From Plantactinospora alkalitolerans (GTDB lineage: Bacteria > Actinomycetota > Actinomycetes > Mycobacteriales > Micromonosporaceae), in contig NZ_JADPUN010000177.1 in NCBI RefSeq assembly GCF_015690345.1, forward strand, positions 16,203 through 80,202: a stretch of DNA of 64,000 bases, read 5' to 3'. Below are positions 25,620 to 34,104 of the stretch, piece after piece. The notes under the pieces are model-generated. The model was given only the letters and a program-made list of their open reading frames with translations, had not been told where the DNA came from and searched no databases. The position numbers and the translations under genes are program-made. Each line of letters begins with the position of its first letter. The stretch's first letter is position 1.

Positions 25620-26251
25620 GGTTCGATCACCGCTTTCTCGCACCGGAACGCCTCGGCGTACCGGGACCGGCACTCCATCCCCCGCAGCCGCGCCAGCCCG
25701 AGGAAGACCTCGTCGTCCCACCAGTCCCGGGCCTTCTGGGACGGGTAGCTGGCGTGCAGCAACTCGACCTTCCGGCGGGCCCGATCCTCGGCCAGCGGCA
25801 GGTAGACGTTCCGTCGGCCCAGGTCCCCGTCCCACTTGGGGATCTCGTAGTACAACACCGTCGCGTCCCGGAACGACGTGGGCACCAGCGCGGCGAGTGT
25901 GTGGTGGTCCTGGTGTGCGTCGTCCGGGGTGGGCGCCAGTACCAGGTCCGCCGCGAGCGTCGAGGCGGCGGTGTCGACGATCTGCTTCGCCTCCTCCCAC
26001 CTGGCCGGTACCCGGCCGTCCGGCAGGTCGTACAGATCGAAGCTCAACCGTGCGTGGGGCAGGAACGCCCTGGCCGCGGCCCGCGCCTCGGCCTGCCGGT
26101 CCGGTGTCCCGGTGAGCAGTACGTAGTGCACCCGCACTCCGGGCACGTCACCCAGGGCGAGCAGCAGCCCGCCGGCGCCGATCTCGATGTCGTCCGGATG
26201 TGCCCCGAGCAGCACGACGGAACGGGCCGCGCCCAGTCGCAACGGCATCAT
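25616..26251 (-). CDS. PIG-L family deacetylase
   Basis: Protein of 211 residues of the GlcNAc-PI/mycothiol deacetylase family, zinc-dependent. Metal ligands are visible in GAHPDDIEIGAGG (His18, Asp21) and in DAHQDHHT (His113, His116). It would remove an acetyl group from an N-acetylated sugar; the context points to a nucleotide sugar or glycan precursor rather than mycothiol. The ATG at 26251 (TGATG overlap with the nucleotidyltransferase stop) or the next ATG at 26248 are equally good. A longer frame to 26383 overlaps the preceding gene and is not used. It is translationally coupled on both sides. Confidence 0.88.
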   Translation of the reverse strand: MMPLRLGAARSVVLLGAHPDDIEIGAGGLLLALGDVPGVRVHYVLLTGTPDRQAEARAAARAFLPHARLSFDLYDLPDGRVPARWEEAKQIVDTAASTLAADLVLAPTPDDAHQDHHTLAALVPTSFRDATVLYYEIPKWDGDLGRRNVYLPLAEDRARRKVELLHASYPSQKARDWWDDEVFLGLARLRGMECRSRYAEAFRCEKAVIEP

Positions 26252-27138
26252 CAACCGGTCAGCCCCAGGTTCCCGGGTGCTCCGACCACCGCGACCGCCG
26301 CGGTCGCTCCGGTCGCGGCGAGCGCCGGCTGCACGGCCGCCGGGCCGCGCCCCCGGCTCCGGTTCGCGTCCCAGAGCATCCACGGGCAGCGGGCCGACTG
26401 GTAGAGCTGCTCCAACTCGGCCCGGTCCTTGAAGGTGTCGGCGGCCCGCCAGAAACCGGTGTAGCGCTGGGCGATCAGCCGTTGGTCCGGCAGCAGCCGG
26501 TCGAAACCGTGCGGCACCAGGTCCTCACCGTCACGCAGCACCGAGAAGATCTCCGGACGGAGGATGAAGTAACCGCCGTTCTCCCACTGCATCAGCTCGC
26601 GGATCGGGCGTACCCGGGTGACCTGGTCGCCGGAGTCGATGTCGATCACGTGGTGGGTCGACTGCACGGGTACGGCGAGCAGGCTGGCCACCGCGTCGCT
26701 GTACCGGAACCGGTCGATCATCTCCGGCAGCGGGGCGTCGGTGAGGGTGTCCGCGTAGTTGGCCAGGAACATCGGGTCGCCCTCGACGTACTTGCGGACC
26801 CGCATCAGCCGCTCGCCGATGCTGGCGCCGAGGCCGGTGTCGATGAAGGTGATGTTCCAGTCGGTGATGTCGCTGGAGAACAGCCGCACGTCCCGGCCGT
26901 CCATCGAGAGGCTGAAGTCGTTGGAGAGTGTCTCGTCGTACCGCAGGAAGTAGTCCTTGACCGCGCGGGCGCCGTAGCCGAGGCAGAGGATGAAGTCGGT
27001 GTGCCCGAAGTGCGCGTAGTACCGCATCACGTGCCAGAGCAGGGGCCGGTCACCGATCATCGCCATCGGCTTGGGCGCGGAGGCCGCGTCCTCGCGCATC
27101 CGCATGCCGAGACCGCCGCAGAACAGGACCACCTTCAT
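26251..27138 (-). CDS. Sugar-phosphate nucleotidyltransferase (glucose-1-phosphate cytidylyltransferase-like)
   Basis: Protein of 295 residues that activates a sugar 1-phosphate as a nucleotide sugar. The N-terminus MKVVLFCGGLGMRMRED with SAPKPMAMIGDRPLLWHVM, and later DFILCLGYGARAVKDYF, is closest to RfbF-type CTP:glucose-1-phosphate cytidylyltransferases. The equivalent of the RfbF YGDGVS loop reads LANYADTLTD, so the exact sugar and nucleotide are uncertain. The C-terminal about 40 residues are Ala/Gly-rich and variable. The ATG at 27138 overlaps the upstream methyltransferase stop (TGATG). With the methyltransferases and epimerase it could supply a modified, branched or deoxy sugar. Confidence 0.87.
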   Translation of the reverse strand: MKVVLFCGGLGMRMREDAASAPKPMAMIGDRPLLWHVMRYYAHFGHTDFILCLGYGARAVKDYFLRYDETLSNDFSLSMDGRDVRLFSSDITDWNITFIDTGLGASIGERLMRVRKYVEGDPMFLANYADTLTDAPLPEMIDRFRYSDAVASLLAVPVQSTHHVIDIDSGDQVTRVRPIRELMQWENGGYFILRPEIFSVLRDGEDLVPHGFDRLLPDQRLIAQRYTGFWRAADTFKDRAELEQLYQSARCPWMLWDANRSRGRGPAAVQPALAATGATAAVAVVGAPGNLGLTG

Positions 27139-28367
27139 CAGACCACCTCCAGCACCGGGATCGGAAAGACCAGCCGGCCACCCCAGTGCCGGATGTAGGC
27201 CAACTGGGCGGAGATCTCGGTGCGCAGGTTCCACGGCAGTACGAGGACGTAGTCGGGACGGTCCTCGGCGATCCGCTCGGGCGGATGGATCGGGATGTGG
27301 GTGCCGGGCAGGTACAGGCCCTGTTTGTGCGGGCTGCGGTCGACCGTGTACTCCAGCAGGTCGGACCGGATCGCACAGTGGTTGAGCAGGGTGTTGCCCT
27401 TGCCCGGTGCGCCGTAGCCGACCACCCGGCGGCCCTGGGCCCGCGCGGTCAGCAGGAAGTCGAGCAGTTCCCGCTTGATGTCGAAGACCGCGTCGGCGAA
27501 GCCGAGGTGTCCGGCCAGGCTGTGCAGGCCGGCCTCGGTCTCGGCGTCCAGTACGGACTTGACGTTGCCGGACGGTTCGCCGGCCGCGGCGGCCGGTCGG
27601 GCATGCACCCGCAGCGATCCGCCGTGCGAGGAGAGTTCGTCCACGTCGGTCACGATCAGGCCGGCGGTGGCCAGCGCGCGCTGCGCGGTACGCAGGGTGA
27701 GGTACTGGTAGTGCTCGTGGTAGATGGTGTCGTACTGCCGGCGTTCGATCAGCCGCAGCAGGTGCGGGACCTCGCAGGTGACCAGGCCGGTCGGCTTGAC
27801 CAGCGCGGCCAGTCCGGCGGTGAAGTCCACGATGTCGGGCACGTGCGCGTACACGTTGTTGGCCGCGACCAGGTCGGCCCGGCCGTACCGGTCGGCCAGC
27901 TCGGCCCCGGTCGCGGCGCCGAGGAACCGCGTCTCGGTCCGGATCCCCCGACCCCGGGCCACCTCGGCGACGTTGCCGGCCGGCTCGACCCCGAGCACCG
28001 GAATGCCCCGGGCGACGAAGTGCTGCAACAGGTACCCGTCGTTGCTCGCCACCTCGGTCACCAGGCTGTCCGGTCCCAGGTCGAGCGCCTCGGCCATCGC
28101 GTCGGCGTACCGCCTGGCGTGCGCCACCCAGGAGTCGGAATAGGACGAGAAATAGGCGTAGTCGGAGAATATCTCCTCACCGGACACGTAGGCTGGAAGT
28201 TGCACGAGCAAACAGTTTGCACAGATTCGTACGTGCAAAGGATAGAAGGTCTCGGCCGAATCAAGTCGATCCGCGGGCAGATAGCTCTCACAGAGTGGAG
28301 ACATGCCCAGGTCGACAAACGTTTCGGTCAATGCCGCGGCACACAGCCGGCATTTGGCAACGGTCAT
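27138..28367 (-). CDS. Cys4-type sugar C-methyltransferase (class I SAM)
   Basis: Protein of 409 residues with the three-part layout of NDP-hexose C-methyltransferases such as TylCIII. A Cys4 metal-binding head comes first (Cys6-x2-Cys9 and Cys49-x2-Cys52). The SAM domain follows with TEVASNDGYLLQHF (about 105-118) and GVEPAGNVAEVA. A C-terminal Rossmann-like domain contains VVGYGAPGKGNTLLNHC. The motif YDTIYHEHYQYL is also family-typical. It probably methylates a keto-sugar carbon. The ATG at 28367 follows GGGTGGGG; an extension to 28478 is not supported. It heads the five-gene leftward arm and is divergent from the epimerase, with 178 bp between. Confidence 0.85.
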   Translation of the reverse strand: MTVAKCRLCAAALTETFVDLGMSPLCESYLPADRLDSAETFYPLHVRICANCLLVQLPAYVSGEEIFSDYAYFSSYSDSWVAHARRYADAMAEALDLGPDSLVTEVASNDGYLLQHFVARGIPVLGVEPAGNVAEVARGRGIRTETRFLGAATGAELADRYGRADLVAANNVYAHVPDIVDFTAGLAALVKPTGLVTCEVPHLLRLIERRQYDTIYHEHYQYLTLRTAQRALATAGLIVTDVDELSSHGGSLRVHARPAAAAGEPSGNVKSVLDAETEAGLHSLAGHLGFADAVFDIKRELLDFLLTARAQGRRVVGYGAPGKGNTLLNHCAIRSDLLEYTVDRSPHKQGLYLPGTHIPIHPPERIAEDRPDYVLVLPWNLRTEISAQLAYIRHWGGRLVFPIPVLEVV

Positions 28368-28545
28368 GCCCCACCCACCCCGATATGATCGGAATACCGG
28401 CGCGGCGCCCGCCCGCCTGCGGGCCACGCTAACCAGGGCTCCGGTACGCCGGGAGTGGTTCAGTAAAAAGTCCGACAATAGCCGGCCCGGTCATCCGAGC
28501 ACCCATAAACTCGCCTTCTCACCCGGCGACGACGGGAGCTTTGCC

Positions 28546-29577
28546 GTGCGTGTTCTCGTTACCGGCCATCATGGTTACCTCGGCGGCGTACTCACCCCGA
28601 TGCTGCGCGCGGCCGGACACGATGTGACCGGCCTGGACACCGATTACTACCTGGACTGTCTACTCGGCCCGCCGCCACCGGCCGTACCCACGATCCGGCT
28701 CGACCTGCGGGACTGCGAACCCGAGCACCTCGCCGGCTTCGACGCGGTGTGCCACCTCGCCGCCCTCTGCAACGATCCGATCGGCAACCTCAACCCCGAA
28801 CTGACCTACGACATCAACCACCGGGCGACGCTCCGACTGGCCCGGGCCGCCAAGGCGGCCGGGGTGTCCCGGTTCCTCTTCTCCTCCTCGTGCAGCCTCT
28901 ACGGCGCGGGCACCGACGACCGGCCGCTGAACGAGAACGCCGGCTTCGCGCCGGTGACCCCGTACGGCGAGTCGAAGATCCGCGCCGAGCAGGACCTCGC
29001 CGGGCTCGCCGACGACGACTTCTCCCCGGTGTTCCTGCGCAACGCCACCGCGTACGGCTTCTCGCCCCGGCTCCGGGGCGACCTGGTGGTCAACGATCTC
29101 ACCGCACACGCACTGCTCACCGGCGAGGTCCGGCTGCTCTCCGACGGCTCCGCCTGGCGTCCACTGGTGCACGCCGAGGACATCTGCGCGGCCTTCCTGG
29201 CACTGCTGGAGGCGCCCCGGGAGCAGATCCACGGCCGGGCGTACAACATCGGGGTCAGCACCGAGAACTACCTGATCCGGGACGTCGCCGAACTCGTCGC
29301 CGACGTGGTGCCGGGGTCGAGGGTCACCTTTGCCGGTGGTGCGTCACCGGACGCCCGCAACTACCGGGTGAGCTGTGATCTGGTGGCGGCCCAGGTGCCC
29401 GGCTTCCGTCCCCGGTGGACGGTGCGCAAGGGCATCGAGGAACTGGTCGAGGCGTACCAGCGGCACGGGCTGACCATCGAGGCGTTCCGGAGCGCGCGGC
29501 ACCAGCGGCTACGCCAGATCCGCGCGCTCACCGACGCCGGCCGGCTCGACAGCGAGCTGCGCTGGAGTGCGCGGTGA
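28546..29577 (+). CDS. NAD-dependent sugar epimerase/dehydratase (extended SDR)
   Basis: Protein of 343 residues. The Rossmann motif GHHGYLGG lies at residues 7-14, acidic Asp follows strand 2, the SSSCSLYG serine precedes TPYGESKIRAE with the catalytic Tyr-x3-Lys, and NATAYGFSPRLRGD closes the site. It acts on a nucleotide sugar at C-3, C-4 or C-5. The GTG at 28546 is preferred because GGGAG lies 8 nt upstream and it places the Rossmann fold at the N-terminus; longer frames start in non-conserved sequence. It is the first gene of the rightward arm; its stop overlaps the next GTG (GTGA). Confidence 0.88.
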   Translation: MRVLVTGHHGYLGGVLTPMLRAAGHDVTGLDTDYYLDCLLGPPPPAVPTIRLDLRDCEPEHLAGFDAVCHLAALCNDPIGNLNPELTYDINHRATLRLARAAKAAGVSRFLFSSSCSLYGAGTDDRPLNENAGFAPVTPYGESKIRAEQDLAGLADDDFSPVFLRNATAYGFSPRLRGDLVVNDLTAHALLTGEVRLLSDGSAWRPLVHAEDICAAFLALLEAPREQIHGRAYNIGVSTENYLIRDVAELVADVVPGSRVTFAGGASPDARNYRVSCDLVAAQVPGFRPRWTVRKGIEELVEAYQRHGLTIEAFRSARHQRLRQIRALTDAGRLDSELRWSAR

Positions 29578-30794
29578 CCGAGGCCGGTACACCGGTCGGG
29601 GTGCGGCGGTCGGTCCACCGCTGTGCCGCCTGCGGGCGCCACGACCTGGTTCCCTTCGCCGACCTGGGCGAGATTCCGGTGTTCTGCGGTGTGCACTGGG
29701 CGAGTCGGGACGAGGCGCTGGCCAGCCCGCTCGGCCGGATGTGGTTGGCCTACTGCCCAGAATGCGGGTACGTGCGCAACCTCGGGTTCGATCCGACCGT
29801 TCTGGTCTACGACACCACCATGGACACCAATCTGCACCACTCGCCCGCGTTCGGCGTCTTCTCGGCGGAACTGGTCAAGCACCTCGCCGAGCGGTACCCG
29901 CTGCGCGGCGGGACGGTCCTCGACGTCGGCTGCGGCCAGGGCGAGTTTCTCCGCGAGCTGTGTTCGGTGGCGAACTGCCGGGGTGTCGGCTACGACGCGA
30001 TGTACGCCGGTGCGGTCGGTCCCGACCCCTCTGGCGCGACCTTTCGTCGCGGGCACGCGCCACTGGACGACGACACACCGGCGTTCGATCTCGTCACCTC
30101 CCGGCACTGGTTCGAGCACCTCGACGACCCGTACGCCTTCCTCGTCCGGCTGCGCGAGCTGGCCGGGGACAGGCCGGTGTACGGCTACCTGGAGGTGCCG
30201 GACGCGGGCTACGACCTGGCCACCGCCGGCTGGGAGGTGATCTATCCGCACGTCTCGTACTTCGACGGGTACTCGCTGTGCCGGATCGCCGAGCGGGCCG
30301 GTTGGCGGGTGACGGCCACCGAGCGGCTCTTCTCCGGAATGTTCCGGAGCGTGGAGATCTCGGTCAACGTGCCCGGCCCCGTACCCGGGAGCGGGCTGGC
30401 CGGGACCGCGCTGCCGGGGCCGGCGGACCGGGACCGGCAGTTGGCCTCGATCGCCGGCTTCGCGCAGCGGCACGCCGCCGAGCGGGAGCGGTGGCGCGAC
30501 ACGATCGACCGGCTGATCGCCGACGGGGACCGGCCGGTGCTCTGGGGCGCCGGATCGCGCGGGGTGCAGTTCCTGCACCTGGCCGACCCGGGTCGCCGGC
30601 TCGCCGCGGTGGTGGACGTCAACCCGCGCAAGTGGGGCCGGTACCTGCCGGTGACCGGGCACGAGGTCACTGCTCCGGGAACTCTCGCCGGGTCGGGCAC
30701 CCGTTCGGTGATCATCACGAATCCGGCGTACCACGACGAGATCGACGCCGCACTTCGCCAACTCGGCGTGCATGCCACGCTGCTGGTCGCCTGA
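29574..30794 (+). CDS. Second Cys4-type class I SAM methyltransferase
   Basis: Protein of 406 residues, distant from the leftward methyltransferase but with the same three parts: Cys17-x2-Cys20 and Cys61-x2-Cys64, a SAM domain with TVLDVGCGQGEFL (about 115-127) and TSRHWFEHLDDPYAFL, and a C-terminal Rossmann-like domain with PVLWGAGSRGVQFLHL. It could be a C- or O-methyltransferase on a sugar. The GTG at 29574 overlaps the epimerase stop. It is followed after 13 bp by the glycosyltransferase, so one transcript is likely. Confidence 0.82.
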   Translation: MTEAGTPVGVRRSVHRCAACGRHDLVPFADLGEIPVFCGVHWASRDEALASPLGRMWLAYCPECGYVRNLGFDPTVLVYDTTMDTNLHHSPAFGVFSAELVKHLAERYPLRGGTVLDVGCGQGEFLRELCSVANCRGVGYDAMYAGAVGPDPSGATFRRGHAPLDDDTPAFDLVTSRHWFEHLDDPYAFLVRLRELAGDRPVYGYLEVPDAGYDLATAGWEVIYPHVSYFDGYSLCRIAERAGWRVTATERLFSGMFRSVEISVNVPGPVPGSGLAGTALPGPADRDRQLASIAGFAQRHAAERERWRDTIDRLIADGDRPVLWGAGSRGVQFLHLADPGRRLAAVVDVNPRKWGRYLPVTGHEVTAPGTLAGSGTRSVIITNPAYHDEIDAALRQLGVHATLLVA

Positions 30795-30807
30795 GCGGAG
30801 GGATCTG

Positions 30808-31722
30808 ATGGAGTCCGCACCGCGGGTGACTCTGGGCGTGCCCCTCTACAACGCCGAGCGCTACCTCGAAAGCTGCCTCGACGCGCTGCTCGCCCAGGAC
30901 TATCCCGACTTCGAGATCATTGTCAGCGACAACGCCTCGACCGACCGGACCTGGGAGATCTGCCAGACGTACGCGGCGAAGGACGCCCGGATCCGGCTCT
31001 ACCGCAACCCGCGCAACTTCGGCGGCCACGTCAACTACACCCGGGTGGTCGAGCTGGCCCGGGGCGAGTTGTTCAAGTGGGTGGCGTACGACGACGTCTG
31101 CCTTCCTTCGTACCTGCGCACCTGCGTGGCGGCCCTGGACGCCGCCGGCCCGCAGGCCGTGCTGGCCTATCCCCGTACCGTGCTGATCGACGAGTCCGGC
31201 GAGGTGATCGGCCCGTACGCCGACCGGCTCGACCTGCGTGATCCGCGACCGTGGCGCCGGGTGGCCCGGGTGGCGAGGAACATCAACCTCTGCCACGCGC
31301 ACTTCGGGGTGTTCCGGATGTCCGCGCTGCGCCGGACCGGCATGATCCGCCCCTTCCTCTCCTCGGACTACACCCTGATCGCCGAGGTGGCCCGGCTCGG
31401 CGAGATCCACGAGGTCGCCGAGCCGCTGTTCCTGCGCCGCATGCACGGCGGCTCCACCCGGCAGGCCAAGGGCGCGACCCCGGCCTCGGCGCTGGCCTGG
31501 TACGGGCAGGCGGGGCGACGGGTACGCGCGCCCCGGCTGCGGATGCTCGCCGAGACGCTCCGGATGCTCTCCACCGGCTCCGACCCGCTGGGCACCCGGA
31601 TCAGCTCCGCCGCGGCCTTCCTCGCCACCTGGTGGGCCCGCCGGGTCCGGGTCCGGCTCGGTCGACTGCGCCGCAGTGTGGTCCGACGGATCCGGGCCAG
31701 CACGGCAAAGGGCAGCGCCTGA
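30808..31722 (+). CDS. Glycosyltransferase family 2
   Basis: GT-A fold inverting glycosyltransferase of 304 residues, cytoplasmic, adding one sugar to a lipid-linked glycan. The N-terminal VTLGVPLYNAERYLESCLDA, IIVSDNASTDRT and the metal-binding region KWVAYDDVCLP mark the family. After residue 200 there is a helical tail with HGGSTRQAK, and the C-terminus is very basic (WWARRVRVRLGRLRRSVVRR), which would favour membrane association. The ATG at 30808 follows GCGGAGGG. Same operon as the epimerase and methyltransferase. The donor could be the sugar made by the neighbouring genes. Confidence 0.9.
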   Translation: MESAPRVTLGVPLYNAERYLESCLDALLAQDYPDFEIIVSDNASTDRTWEICQTYAAKDARIRLYRNPRNFGGHVNYTRVVELARGELFKWVAYDDVCLPSYLRTCVAALDAAGPQAVLAYPRTVLIDESGEVIGPYADRLDLRDPRPWRRVARVARNINLCHAHFGVFRMSALRRTGMIRPFLSSDYTLIAEVARLGEIHEVAEPLFLRRMHGGSTRQAKGATPASALAWYGQAGRRVRAPRLRMLAETLRMLSTGSDPLGTRISSAAAFLATWWARRVRVRLGRLRRSVVRRIRASTAKGSA

Positions 31723-31788
31723 ATGGCTCGTCCGCGAACCGGGTCCAGGGAAGATGGTGGTCGAGCGTGATGACTCTGCGGCATAAAT

Positions 31789-33423
31789 ATGACTGAGCGG
31801 CATATCCCCTCGGGAGCATACGAGTCACCGGCCGTCGGCGCGGTCGCGACGGACCCGACGCAGGTGTCGACCGACGCGGCGCAGACATCGACCGACGCGG
31901 CGCAGGTGTCGACGGATGCGGAGCGGACCCGGTCGGGCGGCACCGGAGGGCTGCGTTCGGCGATCGGCTGGTCGTACGTCCTCACCGCCGGTCGGATCGG
32001 CTCGTCGATCCTGGTCACCTTCCTCCTCGCCCGGTTGCTCGGGCCGAGCGACTTCGGGTTGGTGGCGATGGCCACCGTCTTCATCACCGTGGCGCAGACC
32101 CTGATCCAGCAGGGGCTGGTCTCCGCGATCGTGCAGCGCGACAAGCTGACGCCGGAGCACCTGGACGGTGCCTTCGTCGTACTGGTGCTGGCCGGGGTGG
32201 TGATCGGCGGGCTCACCGCCGCCGCGAGCCCGCTGTGGGCGTTGGCCAACCGGGCTCCGGAGTTGACCATGATCTGCGTGGCGCTCTCCCCGCTGGTACT
32301 GCTGCAAGGGCTGTCCATCGTGCCCGAGGCGGTGCTGCGCCGGGAGCTGCAATTCCGCGCGGTGGCCATCCGTACCCTGCTCGCCTCGCTGCTCAGCGGC
32401 GCCGTCGGGGTGGGGCTGGCGCTGGCCGGTGCCGGCATCTGGGCCCTGGTCGCCCAGCAGTTGGTCAACGCGGCGGTCGGCCTGGTGGTGCTCTGGACCG
32501 TCTGTCCGTGGCGGCCGAGCCGCCGGCCCCGGCTGTCCGGGATCCGGGACCTGCTGGTCTTCTCCGCCCACTCGGCCAACGCCGGACTCGGCCTGATGCT
32601 CAGCTCCAAGGCGGACGTCATCTTCACCGGCCTGTTCTTCGGCCCGGTGGCGACCGGCATCTACCGGCTTGCCGCCCGGCTGCCGGACATGCTGGTCGAC
32701 GTGACGATCCGCTCGCTGCAACAGGTGGCGCTCCCCTCGCTGTCCCGGTTGCAGCGGGACCGGGCCGCCCTCGCCGCGCACCTGGGCCAGCTCCAGCACC
32801 TCGGTGCCGTGGCCGGGCTGCCGGTGCTGGGCGTGCTGGCGGCGACCGCACATCCGCTGGTCACGCTGCTGGGTCCGCAGTGGGCCGGCACCGAGGTCCC
32901 GCTCCGGCTGCTCTGTCTCTTCGGCGCCGCCAACGTGTACGGCGTGCTCCTCGGCCCGGCGTTGCAGGCGATCGGTCAGCCGGGCAAGCTCGCCGCGATC
33001 CTCTGGACCCGCGGGGTGCTCGGAGTGGCGACGCTCGCCGCCGTGGGTACCCTGTTGACCGGGTACAGCGACGTGGCCGAGGCGACGGCGGTGGCCCTGG
33101 CCGGGATCGTCATGCAGGTCACCGTCACCGCGCTCGCGGTCTGGGTCACCGTACGCCGGGCCGCGCAGGCGTCGATCGCCGGTTTCCTCGTTCCCACGCT
33201 GCCGGCGGTGCTGGCGGCCACCGCCGCCGCGCTGGTTCCGCTGGCGTACGACTGGATCGGTCTGTCGGTCGGGCCGGTGGTCGGCCTGCTGGTGCTGGGC
33301 GGCACGGCGAGCCTGGTCGCCGGGGTGCTGCTCTGGCTCACCGACGCGCGGCTACGCCGGCTGGTGCTGACCCGGCTCCCCGACCGGCTGCGCGATCGGA
33401 TACCCGGTCGCCGCCAGGCGTGA
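31789..33423 (+). CDS. Polysaccharide flippase (Wzx/MOP superfamily)
   Basis: Membrane protein of 544 residues of the oligosaccharide flippase type (Polysacc_synt_3-like), with about 12-14 hydrophobic segments from residue 55 on, starting LRSAIGWSYVLTAGRIGSSI. It would move undecaprenyl-linked repeat units across the membrane. The first 50 residues are a soluble extension with three 7-residue QVSTDAA repeats from a 21-bp tandem array. The ATG at 31789 has no clear Shine-Dalgarno sequence. Two related 15-mers, TGACTCTGCGGCATA at 31771 and TGACTGAGCGGCATA at 31790, flank it. It closes the rightward arm of the glycan locus. Confidence 0.88.
   Translation: MTERHIPSGAYESPAVGAVATDPTQVSTDAAQTSTDAAQVSTDAERTRSGGTGGLRSAIGWSYVLTAGRIGSSILVTFLLARLLGPSDFGLVAMATVFITVAQTLIQQGLVSAIVQRDKLTPEHLDGAFVVLVLAGVVIGGLTAAASPLWALANRAPELTMICVALSPLVLLQGLSIVPEAVLRRELQFRAVAIRTLLASLLSGAVGVGLALAGAGIWALVAQQLVNAAVGLVVLWTVCPWRPSRRPRLSGIRDLLVFSAHSANAGLGLMLSSKADVIFTGLFFGPVATGIYRLAARLPDMLVDVTIRSLQQVALPSLSRLQRDRAALAAHLGQLQHLGAVAGLPVLGVLAATAHPLVTLLGPQWAGTEVPLRLLCLFGAANVYGVLLGPALQAIGQPGKLAAILWTRGVLGVATLAAVGTLLTGYSDVAEATAVALAGIVMQVTVTALAVWVTVRRAAQASIAGFLVPTLPAVLAATAAALVPLAYDWIGLSVGPVVGLLVLGGTASLVAGVLLWLTDARLRRLVLTRLPDRLRDRIPGRRQA
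31861..31923. repeat. 21-bp tandem repeat, 3 copies, in the flippase 5' coding region
   Basis: Units at 31861, 31882 and 31903, for example starting CAGGTGTCGACCGACGCGGC. In frame, it encodes QVSTDAA with one diverged final copy. Confidence 0.92.
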
Positions 33424-33483
33424 CCCAGATGCTGGGCGCGGCTGTCCTCCCGGCCCGACACCAACCCCAGGAGGAGTTGCACC

Positions 33484-34032
33484 ATGCGGCGATTCATCAT
33501 CACCGGAGCGCCGGGCGCCGGCAAGACGACGATCCTGGCGGCGCTGCGGGGTCGCGGACACGCCGTGGTCGACGAGGCGGCGACCGACGTCATTGTCCAC
33601 CTGCAAGCGCTGGGCCAGGACGAGCCGTGGCGTGATCAGGGGTTCGTCGACGCGATCACGCTCCTACAGCGAGAGCGTCTGGAGCATCCCGCACCGCCGG
33701 CAACATCGGTCCAGATCTTCGACCGGTCGCCGATCTGCACGCTCGCGCTGGCCCGCCACCTCGGCCTGCCGGTAACGCCGATCCTGACGAAGGAGGTTGA
33801 CCGCGCGGTCGCGGACGGGATCTACCAACCTCGGGTCTTCTTCATCCATCTGCTCGGGTTTCTCACGCCGACGGCGGTTCGCCGGATCAGCCTCGCGGAG
33901 TCGGTCACGTTTGAGCGCTTACACGTGCAGGCGTACCGGGACCACGGCTTCGAGCTGGTCGACGTACCGGCCGGATCCGTCGAGGAACGGGTGGAACTCA
34001 TCGACCGGTGCCTCCGGGCCTGGGCCGAGTAG
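33484..34032 (+). CDS. Small P-loop NTPase (AAA-type ATP/GTP-binding protein)
   Basis: Protein of 182 residues with a Walker A motif GAPGAGKTT (residues 8-16), a conserved ...VDEAATDVI after strand 2 and FDRSPICTLALA (about 80). It resembles predicted ATPases or kinases of the TmrB and NadR-kinase type, sometimes annotated as ATP/GTP-binding protein; the substrate is unknown. The ATG at 33484 is supported by AGGAGGAG. It lies 60 bp after the flippase on the same strand but has no evident role in glycan synthesis. Convergent with the uridine-kinase-like gene. Confidence 0.82.
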   Translation: MRRFIITGAPGAGKTTILAALRGRGHAVVDEAATDVIVHLQALGQDEPWRDQGFVDAITLLQRERLEHPAPPATSVQIFDRSPICTLALARHLGLPVTPILTKEVDRAVADGIYQPRVFFIHLLGFLTPTAVRRISLAESVTFERLHVQAYRDHGFELVDVPAGSVEERVELIDRCLRAWAE

Positions 34033-34104
34033 TCCGCCAAGCCGACGAAGGTCCGGCCGTAGCCGTTTAGCTAACCTCGCCGCTTGTCGAGGGCCGATCG
34101 CTCG

